Shown: positions 7,916-17,266, counted from the stretch's first letter. The stretch: 64,000 nt of DNA from Pseudomonas izuensis (GCF_009861505.1 NZ_WTFT01000025.1:73451-137450), one strand, 5' to 3'. Program-made: numbers and translations. The notes: generated by a model from the letters alone, not told the origin.

Positions 7916-10314
7916 CCAATAAGGATTCGATTGTGAACCAACCATTGATCAATGATTCCACCCCGATACTGATTGGCGTCGGCCAGTATTCAGAACGTCT
8001 GGACGATGCCGGCTACCGCCAGCTCTCGCCCACCGATCTCGCCGCCGAAGCTGCCAAAGCTGCCTGTGAAGATGCTCTGAGTGCGTCCGAACTCGCCAGT
8101 CGCATCGACGCCATCTACGCCATTCGTACCGTTGCCGACTCGGCTCCCGCACCTATGCGTCACTTGCGAGCGCCTTTTGGCGGCCCCAACAACGTTCCGG
8201 CTGCAGTGGCCAAACGTCTGGGTGCCACCCCTGGAGTGCAAGTGTACTCCCCTGCTTGCGGCGACGAACCGCAGAAACTGGTAGGCGAAATCTGTGAGCG
8301 CTTGCATACCGGTGAACTGCGCCTGGCGCTGTTATGCGGTGCTGAAGCGGCTTCAACCCAACGTGCCGCTCAAGCCGCCAAGCAGAGCCTGGATTGGGCC
8401 GAAGAATATCCTCACGATGTGGACGATCGTCATTGGAACGTGGGCGCCATGCGCACCAAGTACATGAACGACCAGAACATGATCATGCCGACCACAGTCT
8501 ACCCGCTGCTGGAGCAGGCCCGGCGCAAGCGCCTTGGCCTGTCGCGCGAGAACTATGCGCAAGAAATGGGTCGACTAATGGCACCGTTCAGCGCAGTGGC
8601 ACACGCCAACCCCCATGCCAGTAGCCAAAAGCTATGGAGTGCGGAAGCGATCGCGACCGTCAACGCGGAAAACCGCCTGATTGGCGACCCGCATCCGATC
8701 TCGGTGGTTGCCCGCGATCAGGTCAACCAGGGTGCTGCCGTATTGCTGACCACGGTTGGCTTGGCTAGGGAACTGGGCGTGCCGGAGGACAAGTGGGTTT
8801 ACCTGCATGGCTATAGCGCCCTGGACGAACGCTCAGTGCTCGAACGCCAGGATTTGGGCAGTTCGCCGGCCATGGCATTGGCCTATCAGCAGGCTCTGCA
8901 GGAGGCGGGGGTCGGTATTGATGCGATCCGTTACCTGGACATCTACAGCTGCTTCCCGATCGCGGTCTTCAGCGCCATCGATGCCTTGCATCTCAAATCC
9001 GATGACCCGCGAGGCCTGACGCTGACCGGTGGATTGCCATTCTTCGGTGGACCAGGCAACAACTACTCAATGCATGCTCTGGCAGAAGTGGTCCAGCGCC
9101 TGCGTGCCGATCCAGGATCACTGGGCCTGGTGGGTGCGAATGGCGGCTTCCTGTCCACCCATGCAGTGGGCGTCTACTCGACCACTCCCAAGCCGTTCAA
9201 AACCTGCGATAGCAGCAAGCATCAGGCGCAAATCGACGCCCTGCCTGCTCCAGCACTGACCCTGTCGCCAAATGGCTGGGCCAGCGTCGAAAGTTACACA
9301 GTACTGCATGACAAACAAGGCCCCAAGGAAGTCATCGTCATCGGTCGCTTGAGTAGCACCGGTGAACGCTTCGTCGCCAATAGCGTCGCCGAAGATAACG
9401 AGGCACTCCAGGCCTTCAGCAACCAGGATGGCCTGGAGTTGAAGATCTGCGTCCGTCTACTGCAGGGCGTCAACCGCTTTGCCATGAGCGAAGCGTCACT
9501 CGATCGCCTGGTACCACCCGCCCCCAAACACCTGCTAGATCAGTATGAATTCATCAAGGTCGAGCGCCGTGGGCCCATTCTCGAAGTAATTATCAATCGG
9601 CCGGAAGTCAATAATGCGTTGATCCCTGAAGCCAACGACGAGCTGGACCAGATCTTCAACGCCTTCGAAGCTGACAAAACTTTGTGGGTCGCGATCATCT
9701 CCGGTGCCGGTACCCGCGCCTTCTGCACCGGCAATGACCTCAAGGCGGCTTCCACCGGTCGACGCATGTGGATGCCGCGCAATGGATTCGGCGGCCTGAC
9801 TGCACGACTCAATCGCGAGAAGCCGATCATTTGTGCAGTGAACGGTTTTGCCATGGGTGGCGGTTTCGAGATAGCCCTGGCCAGCGACATGATTGTCGCC
9901 GACAGTGCTGCCCAGTTCGCCCTCAGTGAAGTACGCGTGGGCCTGCTGGCAGGTGCCGGTGGCCTGCAGCGCCTGACCCGGCAAATTCCTTACAAGCAGG
10001 CCATTGAAATGATCCTCACTGGCCGTCGCGTCGGAGCAGAGGAAGGCCAGCGCCTGGGCTTTATCAATCGTGTGGTACCTGAGGGCACTGCACTGGAGGC
10101 GGCCCGTGAACTGGCGGAATCCCTGCTTGAGTGTTCGCCGAACAGCATTCGTCTGACCAAGCAATTGCTCAACGAGCAAGATTACTACGCTAGCGAAACT
10201 GAAGCCGTGCGGGTTGCTTACAAAGCCATCGACAGGGTCGTCAACAGTGAAGACCGCATAGAAGGCGGCCTGGCGTTTGCGCAAAAGCGCAAACCGGTGT
10301 GGAAAAACCGCTAG
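7912..10314 (+). CDS. Fusion of SCP2-type thiolase and enoyl-CoA hydratase
   Basis: The protein has 800 residues if translation starts at the overlapping ATG (7912). A GTG at 7933 with AAGGA seven bases upstream is an equally good start. Residues about 15-500 form an acetyl-CoA acetyltransferase-like thiolase with its additional C-terminal domain: TPILIGVGQYSER at the start, Cys about 115 in SPACGDEPQ, GGPGNNYSMHALAE and GANGGFLSTHAVGVYST carrying family His residues. Residues about 545-800 form a crotonase domain (INRPEVNNALIPEANDEL, GNDLK, NGFAMGGGFEIALASDM). One chain could therefore hydrate and then cleave, or act as thiolase plus isomerase. The fusion is uncommon and lies between the CoA-transferase and the fused ACAD. 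Confidence 0.85.
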   Translation: MTNKDSIVNQPLINDSTPILIGVGQYSERLDDAGYRQLSPTDLAAEAAKAACEDALSASELASRIDAIYAIRTVADSAPAPMRHLRAPFGGPNNVPAAVAKRLGATPGVQVYSPACGDEPQKLVGEICERLHTGELRLALLCGAEAASTQRAAQAAKQSLDWAEEYPHDVDDRHWNVGAMRTKYMNDQNMIMPTTVYPLLEQARRKRLGLSRENYAQEMGRLMAPFSAVAHANPHASSQKLWSAEAIATVNAENRLIGDPHPISVVARDQVNQGAAVLLTTVGLARELGVPEDKWVYLHGYSALDERSVLERQDLGSSPAMALAYQQALQEAGVGIDAIRYLDIYSCFPIAVFSAIDALHLKSDDPRGLTLTGGLPFFGGPGNNYSMHALAEVVQRLRADPGSLGLVGANGGFLSTHAVGVYSTTPKPFKTCDSSKHQAQIDALPAPALTLSPNGWASVESYTVLHDKQGPKEVIVIGRLSSTGERFVANSVAEDNEALQAFSNQDGLELKICVRLLQGVNRFAMSEASLDRLVPPAPKHLLDQYEFIKVERRGPILEVIINRPEVNNALIPEANDELDQIFNAFEADKTLWVAIISGAGTRAFCTGNDLKAASTGRRMWMPRNGFGGLTARLNREKPIICAVNGFAMGGGFEIALASDMIVADSAAQFALSEVRVGLLAGAGGLQRLTRQIPYKQAIEMILTGRRVGAEEGQRLGFINRVVPEGTALEAARELAESLLECSPNSIRLTKQLLNEQDYYASETEAVRVAYKAIDRVVNSEDRIEGGLAFAQKRKPVWKNR

Positions 10315-10388
10315 CACTGCCCACTATTTTGATAACGCTGTTCGTGGGTGCGGAATGTGCCCACGAATATCCGGACAAGGCCATAAAG

Positions 10389-12548
10389 ATGAACACCACG
10401 ACACTTCCCAGTAATGAAGAGCGCCAGATGCTCAAGGACAGCCTCGAAGGCTACTTGAGCACCCATTGGGACTATCACCAGCCCGACCCTGCCGGAGTTT
10501 GGCAAGGTCTGGCCGAACTTGGACTGACAGCCCTGGGCAGTGACCCCGCCTATGGTGGCTTGCGCGAATGGCTTATCGTCATGGAAGGCATGGGCAGACA
10601 TGCCTGCTCCGCGCCATTGCACGGCAGCTTCCTGGCCAATCGTTTGTTAGCTGATGTACCTGCTTTTCCCCTGATGGACTCCCTGGCCACGGGCGTGTGC
10701 GCAATCGGTGTTGCTTTTACCGAAGAAGGCGCCCGACTGACAGAACGCGACAGCAAGATGGATGGCCATCTGGCGATCGTTGACGACCTTGAGCAACTGC
10801 AACAGTTGCTGGTGATCGACCCTGCCCTTGGTGTACGCCTGATTGATCTGAACGCCCCAGGTATCAGCCGCACAGCTCTGCCCGGCCTGGCTGTCCCAGC
10901 ACTTCACCGACTGGATTTTTGCGCAACGCCCGTCCAAGCCCTTGAAGCCAACACGCTTGACCTGGACCGGCTCGCTCGCCTCGGTTACAGCGCTCGCGCC
11001 CTGGGCGCGGCCAATCGCGCCTTCGAGATGGTGGTCGAGTATGTAAAAGAGCGCCAACAATTCGGCCAACCCATTGGTCGCTTCCAGGCCCTGCAGCACA
11101 AGCTCGCCGACTGCATTACGCGCCTTGACGGTGTGCGCCTGACCCTGGCCAATGCTGCGCAGAGCCATGATCTGGGCAACCCCGACTGGCGCTTCTACGC
11201 CTCGGCCGCCATTGCCTATGCCAGCAACGTATTGCGTCAAGTTTCGCTGGAGGTTCATCACAGTTTTGGTGCCATCGGCTATAGCGAAGAACATGAAGCA
11301 CCGCGGCATTTTCGTCGTGTGCATGCAGACCTATCGCGCTTGGGCGGTACCCGCCGCGCACGCCAGGAACTGGCGGCATTTCTGGTCGACGAAGGCCAGA
11401 GCCTGCCCGAGTATGACTTGGGTCAGGCCGGTAACGCCTTCCGCCAGGAAGTACGCGATTGGCTGAAGGTCAATTGGACGGACCTGCATCAGTCGGCCTA
11501 CCAGCAGTTGCCGTTCGAGGAACGCAAGTCTGTACCAGCATTCACTCGCGCACTGGGCAAACAAGGTTGGCTGGCGCTGGGCTGGCCTGAGCGTTTCGGC
11601 GGCCAGGCCCGTACGCCGCTGGAGCAACTGGCCTTTATCGAGGAAGTCCAGCAGGCCGGTATTCCCAAACCCGGTGGCGAAATCCAGGGCCATGCCCTGA
11701 TGCAGTTCGGCACGCCGGAGCAGCAAGCTTTCTTCCTGCCAAAGATCCGCGCGGGGGAGATCCGCTTTTGCCTGGGTTATAGCGAGCCAGGCGCAGGTTC
11801 AGACCTTGCCGCCATCCGTACCAGCGCCGTACGCGACGGCGATGAATGGGTCATCAATGGCCAGAAGCTCTGGACCACCTTCGCCGAAGATGCCGACTAC
11901 CTGTGGTTGGCGGCACGCACCGATCCGACTGCGAAAGCCCACGCCGGTATCAGCTTGTTCATCGTGCCGATGAATACCCCGGGCATCACCGTGCATCCAT
12001 CCATGGCCCTCTACGGCCATACGTTCTGCACCGAATTTCTCGACAACGTGAGAGTGCCGGCGAGCGCGCTGGTCGGTGAAGTCAACCAGGGTTGGGCAAT
12101 CATCACCAGCGCCCTGGCCACAGAACGGGTGCAGATGGGCGGTTTCGTTGCCCATATCCGTGCCAACTACGAACGCCTTGTTGTGGAGCTTCGCCAGCGT
12201 GGCGCCGACCCGGTGGCCCGCGACACGCTGGGGCAATTGGCTGCTGAAATCGAAGTCGCACGTCAACTGCTGGGGCGCAGCATCGGTATGTTGGAACAAG
12301 GGCAGACTCCTGTGTACGAGGCAGCCATGAGCAAGGCCTTCACCGCCGAGCTGATGGAGCGTTTAGGCGAGGCTGCACTGGATCTGCTAGGTGTCAGTGG
12401 TACGCTCGGTGAGCTGGCTCCAGGTGCGCCTTGCGGAGGGAAACTGGAACAGGTACTGCGTCAGTCGATCATGATGGTTATCGGCGGAGGCACCAACGAG
12501 ATCCAGCGGACCTTAATTGCCCAACGCGGATTGGGATTACCACGCTAA
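10389..12548 (+). CDS. Double-length acyl-CoA dehydrogenase (two fused ACAD units, FadE34-like)
   Basis: From the ATG at 10389 (AAGG nine bases upstream) the protein has 719 residues. The first 365 residues resemble the short, flavin-poor ACAD subunit (VKERQQFGQPIGRFQALQHKLAD; no E-P-GSD segment). Residues about 375-719 are a complete ACAD with CLGYSEPGAGSDLAAIRT, VINGQKLWTT and C-terminal GGGTNEIQRTLIAQRGLGLPR. The single chain therefore mimics an alpha-beta pair. Such fused ACADs (FadE34 in mycobacteria) oxidise CoA esters with bulky steroid side chains; this is family knowledge and the substrate here is inferred. It is the last gene of its operon and converges with a minus-strand operon over a shared hairpin. 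Confidence 0.9.
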   Translation: MNTTTLPSNEERQMLKDSLEGYLSTHWDYHQPDPAGVWQGLAELGLTALGSDPAYGGLREWLIVMEGMGRHACSAPLHGSFLANRLLADVPAFPLMDSLATGVCAIGVAFTEEGARLTERDSKMDGHLAIVDDLEQLQQLLVIDPALGVRLIDLNAPGISRTALPGLAVPALHRLDFCATPVQALEANTLDLDRLARLGYSARALGAANRAFEMVVEYVKERQQFGQPIGRFQALQHKLADCITRLDGVRLTLANAAQSHDLGNPDWRFYASAAIAYASNVLRQVSLEVHHSFGAIGYSEEHEAPRHFRRVHADLSRLGGTRRARQELAAFLVDEGQSLPEYDLGQAGNAFRQEVRDWLKVNWTDLHQSAYQQLPFEERKSVPAFTRALGKQGWLALGWPERFGGQARTPLEQLAFIEEVQQAGIPKPGGEIQGHALMQFGTPEQQAFFLPKIRAGEIRFCLGYSEPGAGSDLAAIRTSAVRDGDEWVINGQKLWTTFAEDADYLWLAARTDPTAKAHAGISLFIVPMNTPGITVHPSMALYGHTFCTEFLDNVRVPASALVGEVNQGWAIITSALATERVQMGGFVAHIRANYERLVVELRQRGADPVARDTLGQLAAEIEVARQLLGRSIGMLEQGQTPVYEAAMSKAFTAELMERLGEAALDLLGVSGTLGELAPGAPCGGKLEQVLRQSIMMVIGGGTNEIQRTLIAQRGLGLPR

Positions 12549-12554
12549 CAAAAA

Positions 12555-12610
12555 AGCCCGCTTTCTCCAGAGCCCCAGGATCCACGTCGGGGCTTGCGAG
12601 AAAGCGGGCT
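12555..12610 (-). terminator. Intrinsic terminator between convergent operons
   Basis: A 13-bp perfect stem, AGCCCGCTTTCTC paired with GAGAAAGCGGGCT, has an inner AGCCCC/GGGGCT hairpin. The A-run at 12549-12555 gives a T-run on the minus strand, so it mainly ends the minus-strand operon that finishes at 12628. It may act in both directions. Confidence 0.85.
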
Positions 12611-12627
12611 CATCAGCACCTCGTCAG

Positions 12628-13569
12628 TTACGCTGCCACCCTCGCTTTACGGTAACCCTCCTCCAACTCCAACAGCATCTGCGCAACCGTCGGCACTCGC
12701 TCGATCAACTCAACACTATGGCCACCGCTCCAGACCATCTTCCAGGGTTTGATCGACGCGGGGATGTTGGCGCGACCATCGACCAATGCCGGCAGGCAAG
12801 CGGGGTCCAGACCATTCTGGCGGATCGAGGGTGCCAGGAAGTTGGCCGGGATACCGCAAATTGCATCAGTCCAGAGCACATCGGCACTGCCTGCTTCGGT
12901 GAGCATCTGTTTGTGCCCTGCATCGACACCGGATTCGACCGTGGCGATGAAGCGGGTGCCCATGCACACCATGTCGGCGCCCAGGGTTTGTGCTGCAGCG
13001 ATTCCGACCCCGTCGGCGACGCCACCGGCCAACTGAATGATGCCGTCGAACATGCGCCGCACCTTGGGCACAAAGGCGAAGGGTGACAACTGCCCACCGA
13101 GGCCACCGGCACCGGCACAAACCAACATCAGCCCATCGACACCTGCGGCAATGGCACGCTCAGCCTGCTCAACGGTGGTGGCGTCATGAATCACCAGACC
13201 ACCCCAGTCATGCACCTGCTTGACCAACTCGCGGGGGTCACCCGCGTTGCTGGTGATAACGGGTAGCCGAGCGTTGCGGCACACCGCGATTTCCTCCGCG
13301 AGCAATGATTGGGGTTTGGCCCGCGAAACATTGATATTGACTGCGAACGGCGCAACAGCCTCTCCCCGCTCACGGCCTTGGCGCTGCACGGTCTGCAGTT
13401 CGTCAACCCACAACGCTAGACCTCCCTCACGTGCAGCGTTATGGGTGGGAAAACAGCCCATGATGCCTGCCTGAATTACCGCACTGACTAACGCGCGATT
13501 TGATGCGATTGACATAGGTGCGGCCATCAGTGGCAGTCGCAGGCTGGCTAACAACTCGGATTTGTTCAT
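12628..13569 (-). CDS. Nitronate monooxygenase-type FMN oxidoreductase
   Basis: The protein has 313 residues and a TIM-barrel NMO/enoyl-reductase family pattern: LMAAPMSIASNRALVSAVIQAG at the N-terminus, LPVITSNAGDP, GLMLVCAGAGGLGGQL, GADMVCMGTRFIAT. The catalytic His of true nitronate monooxygenases (AGGH) is absent, since the segment reads AGAGGLGG, so nitronate detoxification is unlikely. Homologous flavoproteins in steroid catabolons (IpdC-like) act on CoA thioesters, and a double-bond reductase or isomerase role fits the surroundings. It is the last gene of the minus-strand operon 17115 to 12628, nine bases after the epoxide hydrolase. Confidence 0.82.
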   Translation of the reverse strand: MNKSELLASLRLPLMAAPMSIASNRALVSAVIQAGIMGCFPTHNAAREGGLALWVDELQTVQRQGRERGEAVAPFAVNINVSRAKPQSLLAEEIAVCRNARLPVITSNAGDPRELVKQVHDWGGLVIHDATTVEQAERAIAAGVDGLMLVCAGAGGLGGQLSPFAFVPKVRRMFDGIIQLAGGVADGVGIAAAQTLGADMVCMGTRFIATVESGVDAGHKQMLTEAGSADVLWTDAICGIPANFLAPSIRQNGLDPACLPALVDGRANIPASIKPWKMVWSGGHSVELIERVPTVAQMLLELEEGYRKARVAA

Positions 13570-13578
13570 GCCTGCCTC

Positions 13579-14730
13579 TCAACGAAAATCAGCGAAGAAC
13601 CGACGCAGCTCGTCGACGAACAATGGACCTTTTTCCAACGCTGGAAAATGCCCGCCGCTGTCGAACACCCGGTAGTGGCGTACATCGAAGATCCGCTCCA
13701 GCAGGCAACGGGGCGGTGGTGCAATCAGGTCATTAGGAAACAATGAGAAGCCCGCAGGTACCGTATTGCGTTCCTCGATCGCCACCCGACTGTCCTGACC
13801 GCAGCGGGCTGCGTGATACAGCCAATTTGCACCGTTGATGCCGTTCAACCAGTAGAGCGTCAGATTGGCTGCCATCCAATCCAGGCTGAAAGGTGGGTCC
13901 TGATCGCTGGCACCCAAGGTCCAGGACTGAAATTTCTCGCAGATCCAACCCGCCAATCCTGCCGGTGAGTCAGTCAGCCCGTAGGCCAGTGACTGGGGTT
14001 TGGTGCCCTGAATCTGCTGATAGGCACCTTCCTGCATTTGCATGGCCGCCACGCGCCCAAACCAGGTCTGTTCCTCAGGCGCCAAACTCTCGTCAGGGCC
14101 AATGACCGGCACGTTGCCGCACATATTCAGATGTACGGCCCTCAGACCTGGTGGCTGTAGGCGCGACATCAAGCCGGTGACCACCGACCCCCAGTCCCCA
14201 CCTTGAGCCACATACTGTTTGAAACCCAATTCTTCGCTGGCCAGTTTTCCCCATATTCGGGCAATCGCACGTGGACCTAGGGGGATGGCTGGCGAGGGTG
14301 AAAAACCGTAGCCAGGCAAACTCGGCAATACCACCGTAAAGGCATCTTCTATGCGCCCGCCGAAACGTTCGGGATGCGCCAGCGGTTCGATAAGATCGAT
14401 GAACTCGAGAAACGAACCGGGCCAGCCATGGGTCAGTAGCAGTGGTAGCGGATTGTCCCCCGAGCCTTGTTCGATCAACACATGGACAACCTGCCCGTCA
14501 ACCTCTACCAGTCGCTGCTCAAAAGCATTGATGCGCGCCTCCCACGCCTGCCAGTCAAAATCCCTGGCCCAGAACTGCACCAGTCGCTGTAAGTAATCGC
14601 TATCGGTACCATATTCCCAGGTACTGTCGACCGGCTGGTTTGGCCAACGCGTATTGATCAGGCGAGCACGCAGGTCGTCGAGCAGAGGCTCGGGTGTATT
14701 GATCTTGAAGGGGATTCCGGGAAGCTGCAT
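13579..14730 (-). CDS. Epoxide hydrolase (microsomal/EHN type, alpha/beta hydrolase)
   Basis: The protein has 383 residues with the N-terminal EHN lid domain (about 1-100: PFKINTPEPLLDDLRARL) and an alpha/beta-hydrolase core. HGWP (101-104) forms the oxyanion hole, the predicted nucleophile is Asp179 in QGGDWGS, and the predicted base is His361 in SGGHFPALE. There is no N-terminal membrane anchor, so it should be cytosolic. It would open an epoxide to a vicinal diol, which could follow P450 or other epoxidation in this pathway. It lies 53 bases downstream of the ACAD gene in the minus-strand operon. Confidence 0.9.
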   Translation of the reverse strand: MQLPGIPFKINTPEPLLDDLRARLINTRWPNQPVDSTWEYGTDSDYLQRLVQFWARDFDWQAWEARINAFEQRLVEVDGQVVHVLIEQGSGDNPLPLLLTHGWPGSFLEFIDLIEPLAHPERFGGRIEDAFTVVLPSLPGYGFSPSPAIPLGPRAIARIWGKLASEELGFKQYVAQGGDWGSVVTGLMSRLQPPGLRAVHLNMCGNVPVIGPDESLAPEEQTWFGRVAAMQMQEGAYQQIQGTKPQSLAYGLTDSPAGLAGWICEKFQSWTLGASDQDPPFSLDWMAANLTLYWLNGINGANWLYHAARCGQDSRVAIEERNTVPAGFSLFPNDLIAPPPRCLLERIFDVRHYRVFDSGGHFPALEKGPLFVDELRRFFADFR

Positions 14731-14783
14731 GGAGTGTCCTCATATGGCCAAGTTAAGTAGGAAATGCGCCAATGATTGGCATT

Positions 14784-16070
14784 TCATGCCAGGTAGTTTT
14801 TGAATTTGGCTACGGCAGCAGCACGACGAGCCACCAGATGCTCGGTGGGAAACAACCCACGATGGGGCCTATAGCCCTTGAGAACACCTTTGGCCACGGC
14901 GGTCTTATGCACCTCGGTAGGCCCATCCACCAATCCCATGCAGGCGGCGTAGATCCACATCTGTCCAAGCGCCATTTCATCTGACACCCCGAGCGAGCCA
15001 TGGATCTGCATGGTTCGTTGAACAATATCGTGGTAGACCTTAGGAGCCGCGGCCTTTATCGCCGCGATGTGCATGGCGTTGGCTTTGTAGTCGTGACCGC
15101 TGTCAATGCGCCAGGCGGTCTGCAGCACCAACAGGCGGTATTGCTGAAGTTCGATGTACGAATCAGCCAGGTACTGCTGAACAACTTGCTTACTTGCCAG
15201 TGATTCGCCCTTGGTCACGCGCGACAATGCTCGCTCGGCCATCATGTCGATCGCCTTCTGGCATTGTCCGACGGTACGCATGGCATGGTGTACACGACCA
15301 CCACCCAAACGAGCCTGGGCGACGGCAAAGCCCTTACCCTCCTCCCCCAGCAAGGCATCGGCAGGCACTCGCACGTTCTCGTAGCGAATGTAAGCATGGG
15401 CACCTTCGCCTGGATTTTCCCCGTATACACCAGGATTGCGCAGGATGTTCACACCAGGGGTGTCAGAGGGAATCAGGAACATCGAAGTACCGGCGTATAC
15501 AGGTACATCCGGATTGGTGACGCACATGACAATCAGAAATGAGGCGTAGCGGGCATTGGAAGAGAACCATTTCTCGCCGTTGAGTACCCAATGATCACCG
15601 TCACGCACAGCGGTCGTGGTGAACACCGCAGGATCAGCACCACCCTGCGGCTCGGTCATCGAGTAGCAGGAAACGATGTCGCCATCGAGCAAGGGTTGCA
15701 GATACCGAGCCTTCTGCTGCTCAGTACCGAACATCGCCAGAATTTCCGCGTTGCCTGTATCGGGTGCAGCTGTACCGAACACAGTCGGCGCCCAACTGGA
15801 GCGACCGAGGATTTCATTCATCAGTGCCAGCTTGATCTGCCCATAACCCTGCCCACCCAGTTCCGGCCCCAGGTGACAGGCCCAAAGTTCCTGCTTTTTC
15901 ACCTCGTCACACAATGGTTTGATAATCGCTCGCGCAGCCTTGTTACCCGTGTCGTAGGGCGCACTCATGTCCGGCCACAGTGTGTCCAGTGGTTCGATCT
16001 CTTCTTTGACGAAGTCTTTGATCCAATCGAGTTTGGCTTGGAATTCTGGCTCAGTACTGAAATCCCACAT
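14784..16070 (-). CDS. Acyl-CoA dehydrogenase (ACAD10/11- or LvaC-like context)
   Basis: The start at 16070 gives MWDFSTEPEFQAKLDWIKDF and 428 residues, with AGGAG nine bases upstream. A longer reading from 16121 would run into the kinase gene. The ACAD signatures are clear: CYSMTEPQGGADPAVF, VLNGEKWFSSNARYAS, RLGGGRVHHAMRTVGQ, QIHGSLGVSDEMALGQMW. The neighbouring upstream gene is an ACAD10-type kinase. In the levulinate pathway LvaA phosphorylates a 4-hydroxyacyl-CoA and LvaC, an ACAD-fold protein, removes the phosphate to give an enoyl-CoA. The pair here is a good candidate for the same chemistry, which is inference from gene order and family. Confidence 0.9.
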   Translation of the reverse strand: MWDFSTEPEFQAKLDWIKDFVKEEIEPLDTLWPDMSAPYDTGNKAARAIIKPLCDEVKKQELWACHLGPELGGQGYGQIKLALMNEILGRSSWAPTVFGTAAPDTGNAEILAMFGTEQQKARYLQPLLDGDIVSCYSMTEPQGGADPAVFTTTAVRDGDHWVLNGEKWFSSNARYASFLIVMCVTNPDVPVYAGTSMFLIPSDTPGVNILRNPGVYGENPGEGAHAYIRYENVRVPADALLGEEGKGFAVAQARLGGGRVHHAMRTVGQCQKAIDMMAERALSRVTKGESLASKQVVQQYLADSYIELQQYRLLVLQTAWRIDSGHDYKANAMHIAAIKAAAPKVYHDIVQRTMQIHGSLGVSDEMALGQMWIYAACMGLVDGPTEVHKTAVAKGVLKGYRPHRGLFPTEHLVARRAAAVAKFKNYLA

Positions 16071-16089
16071 TGCTGTTCGCTCCTGGTCG

Positions 16090-17115
16090 TTAGGAAAGCT
16101 GGGCAGCGAAGCGCAGGCCACGCTGAATCATCCGGGGTACGTCGAATTCCATCCTGGCGTGCACAGGATGGTCGGATTTGCCCGCTGTATAGCGGGCATA
16201 GGCGCCTTCCATGATGATTGCCAACTTGTACATCGCCAGCGCCATGTAATAAGACAGATGATCCAGCGCTAGCCCGGTTCTTTGGGCATAGCGGGCAGCG
16301 AGTTCACCGCGTGCAGGCATCCACTGCCAATCGATGTAGTCGGCAAACGTGGCGTCTTCCCCAGGATCTTGCCAACCGGCCAGGACCCAGCCCAGATCCA
16401 GTAGCGGATCGCCGATGGTCGCCATCTCCCAATCGACGATCGCCGTCAGGCGCACCGGCGCTGATCCTTCGTACATCACGTTGATGAATTGGTAGTCGCC
16501 GTGAATGAGTGCAGCGCGTTGCATTTGCGGTGTGTGCTCGGCCAGCCACAGCCCCAACTCTTCCAGCCCCGGAATCTCGCGAATCTTGTAGCGATCCAAC
16601 TGTGAGGACCATCGCGCCACTTGGCGCTCCAGGAACTGATCGGGCTTCCCAAAGCTTTCAAGGCCGATGGTCTTCCAATCGGCATTGGCCAGCTCAGCCA
16701 AGGCATCAACCAGTTCGAAGGCCAGTTGCCGGTGTGCCTCAGGGTTCGGCGCAACGTCAGCCGGCAACGGATTCTTGGCGGTGAAACCCGGATGCCATTC
16801 CAGCAGCGCGAAAGGCACACCAATCACTTCACCGTTCTCACACCCTGCCACCAGCCGGGTGTGGGGAATTCTCGTGCTACCGATGGCCTTCAGCAGTTTC
16901 ATCTCGCGCAGGATGTTGTTGGAGCTGGCGTCGTTGGCCACGGCCGGTGGGCGCCGAAGTGCATAGGCCACACCGTTGTAGTCAATTCGATAGATCAGGT
17001 TGCTGGCCCCCCCCTGGACGGTAGCAATGTGAAAGGAACGCTGAGGCCCCAACTGACTGCTGAGCCAGGCTTGCAAACGAGAAAGATCCGGAAACGCAGT
17101 GGAATTGCCCGACAT
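16090..17115 (-). CDS. ACAD10/LvaA-type aminoglycoside-phosphotransferase-fold kinase
   Basis: The protein has 341 residues with an APH/choline-kinase fold. Visible motifs are the catalytic loop LIHGDYQFINVMY (H-G-D-x(4)-N) and the metal-binding IVDWEMATIGDPLLDLGW. The Gly-rich nucleotide loop is GGASNLIYRI near residue 36. Members of this branch (ACAD10/11 N-terminal domains, LvaA) phosphorylate 4-hydroxyacyl-CoAs rather than antibiotics. It is the first gene of a minus-strand operon with an ACAD 19 bases downstream, which supports an acyl-CoA role and argues against resistance. A promoter with the cluster operator lies just upstream. Confidence 0.88.
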   Translation of the reverse strand: MSGNSTAFPDLSRLQAWLSSQLGPQRSFHIATVQGGASNLIYRIDYNGVAYALRRPPAVANDASSNNILREMKLLKAIGSTRIPHTRLVAGCENGEVIGVPFALLEWHPGFTAKNPLPADVAPNPEAHRQLAFELVDALAELANADWKTIGLESFGKPDQFLERQVARWSSQLDRYKIREIPGLEELGLWLAEHTPQMQRAALIHGDYQFINVMYEGSAPVRLTAIVDWEMATIGDPLLDLGWVLAGWQDPGEDATFADYIDWQWMPARGELAARYAQRTGLALDHLSYYMALAMYKLAIIMEGAYARYTAGKSDHPVHARMEFDVPRMIQRGLRFAAQLS

Positions 17116-17169
17116 GGTCAGTACTCCGTGGATGGCTTTTCGAATAATTGCTTTCTGTTATTTATTCAA

Positions 17170-17198
17170 ATGATCTATATGAATATAACTCTTGTCAA
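17170..17198 (-). promoter_or_regulatory. Promoter with cluster operator for the minus-strand kinase operon
   Basis: On the minus strand a perfect TTGACA (17198-17193) is followed after 17 bases by GATCAT (17175-17170). The 14-mer at 17170-17183 (plus strand ATGATCTATATGAA) matches 9 of 10 fixed positions of ATNATNTANATNAT and overlaps the -10 region. Confidence 0.6.
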
Positions 17199-17266
17199 GC
17201 TTCCAGAGCCAGGATAATCACCCTAACTTATGATGCCTTTATCAGCAGGAAGCACGCGCCAATCCA

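Noticed and set aside
16090..17115. Aminoglycoside resistance gene (same for 34869-35885)
   Set aside because: Both proteins have the phosphotransferase fold but match the ACAD10/LvaA branch and are coupled to ACAD, SDR and DUF6285 genes.
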